Shown: positions 63,775-64,000 of the stretch, in pieces
Numbering within the stretch: the stretch's first letter is position 1
Layout: each line of letters opens with the position of its first letter
Assembly: GCA_964587155.1 (NCBI GenBank)
Contig: CAZPKF010000001.1
Coordinates: forward strand, 1-64,000
Direction of reading: 5' to 3'
Origin: Hallerella sp964587155
Lineage (GTDB): Bacteria; Fibrobacterota; Fibrobacteria; Fibrobacterales; Fibrobacteraceae
DNA length: 64,000 nucleotides
Position numbers and translations under genes: made by a program
Notes under the pieces: generated by a model
The model's database searches: none
What the model was told of the DNA's origin: nothing
Seen by the model: the letters and a program-made list of their open reading frames with translations, nothing else

Positions 63775-64000
63775 TTAAAACTTTCTCAAATTTTTTTCCT
63801 TTAAAATCCACTTTTCAAGGAAAAGTTTGGCGTCTTCACAGACTACTACGCCCTTGTCAAAAATCCGTTCAAGCCTGGCTACAGAAGCATCTCCGGGCCT
63901 TTCAAATACAACCACATTCCGAATGCGTTCCCGATGTTTCAATAAAAAAGGAAAACAGTTGGTATCCGTTTGTGGAAAACCGTAACCGATAATGTAAATT
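63775..64000 (-). CDS. SIR2-like protein, C-terminal fragment
   Basis: An open frame on the minus strand runs from the window edge to TAA at 63775-63777, giving 74 residues with no start in view. It begins IYIIGYGFPQTDTNCFPFLL, a motif like the GYSxPxTD signature in the C-terminal half of SIR2-like NADase domains, then a strand NVVVFERP and an RIF..GVVVCEDA segment. The upstream part lies beyond the window. It converges exactly on the small CxxC gene. The family call is tentative. Confidence 0.5.
   Translation of the reverse strand, partial: IYIIGYGFPQTDTNCFPFLLKHRERIRNVVVFERPGDASVARLERIFDKGVVVCEDAKLFLEKWILKEKNLRKF

Noticed and set aside
63765..63992. 75-residue plus-strand frame at the right end
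   Set aside because: The opposite strand reads an open, motif-bearing SIR2-like tail, which is the better gene.
1..64000. CRISPR arrays, transposases, integrases, rRNA
   Set aside because: No regularly spaced repeats and no protein with such motifs were seen.

Overview
The window looks like chromosomal DNA of a Fibrobacter-type bacterium (phylum Fibrobacterota). The evidence is internal. There is a fibro-slime domain protein, a neighbouring GH10 xylanase and GH43 enzyme that carry near-identical CBM6 modules, and a very large secreted pectate lyase with a Ser-rich linker and a type IX-secretion-like C-terminus. A GH5 cellulase is a lipoprotein followed by a long Ser/Asp/Glu linker. The cell envelope is Gram-negative (TolC, FadL-like, LpoB-like, MlaE and many lipoproteins). 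No phage, insertion sequence, rRNA operon or CRISPR array is visible, and the housekeeping content shows no sign of a genomic island.

Layout. Positions 1-8633 (minus) hold the fibro-slime protein and a three-gene envelope operon: class A PBP, repeat lipoprotein and TauE-type permease. A tRNA-Ser with promoter and terminator follows at 8770-8943. Positions 9110-16548 are a plant-cell-wall degradation locus (GH10, GH43, PL1). Positions 16642-20067 hold a compact operon of an LRAT-domain protein, a TolC-like channel and a periplasmic adaptor, with no pump gene. Next come tRNA-Val, ptsN, aroD, a prepilin, prmC-prfA, a NERD protein, a FadL-like porin, tcdA and the GH5 cellulase (20127-29853).

Positions 29982-37568 (minus) form one long run: a degenerate nucleotidyltransferase, an LpoA-like protein, a TPR protein, a phosphosugar mutase, glmS and scpA. 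This links wall-precursor supply to a putative synthase activator. Positions 37715-43503 hold a DUF3943 protein, a HAD hydrolase, a COG3014-like/LpoB lipoprotein pair, a small outer-membrane protein and two tandem Rrf2 regulators, the first being IscR-like. A LytS-type kinase and a primary-type sigma factor follow.

Positions 45821-54643 (plus) form a long housekeeping run: ctp protease, mlaE, dciA-like, gyrB, polyprenyl synthase, a UvrD helicase and an arginase-fold protein. A solitary AIPR-family gene with its own operator-like palindrome and terminator lies at 54644-56611. The right end has an MBL-fold lipoprotein, an LRR protein, S41 and M23 peptidases, an FKBP isomerase, an XRE regulator, a YugP protease, a small CxxC coiled-coil protein, and the C-terminus of a SIR2-like protein that runs off the window.

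The most interesting candidates for new biology are the LRAT/TolC/adaptor operon, the lone AIPR gene, the wall-synthesis-linked LpoA-like operon, and an interspersed ~83 bp intergenic repeat. All functional calls come from reading motifs by eye; no database search was run.
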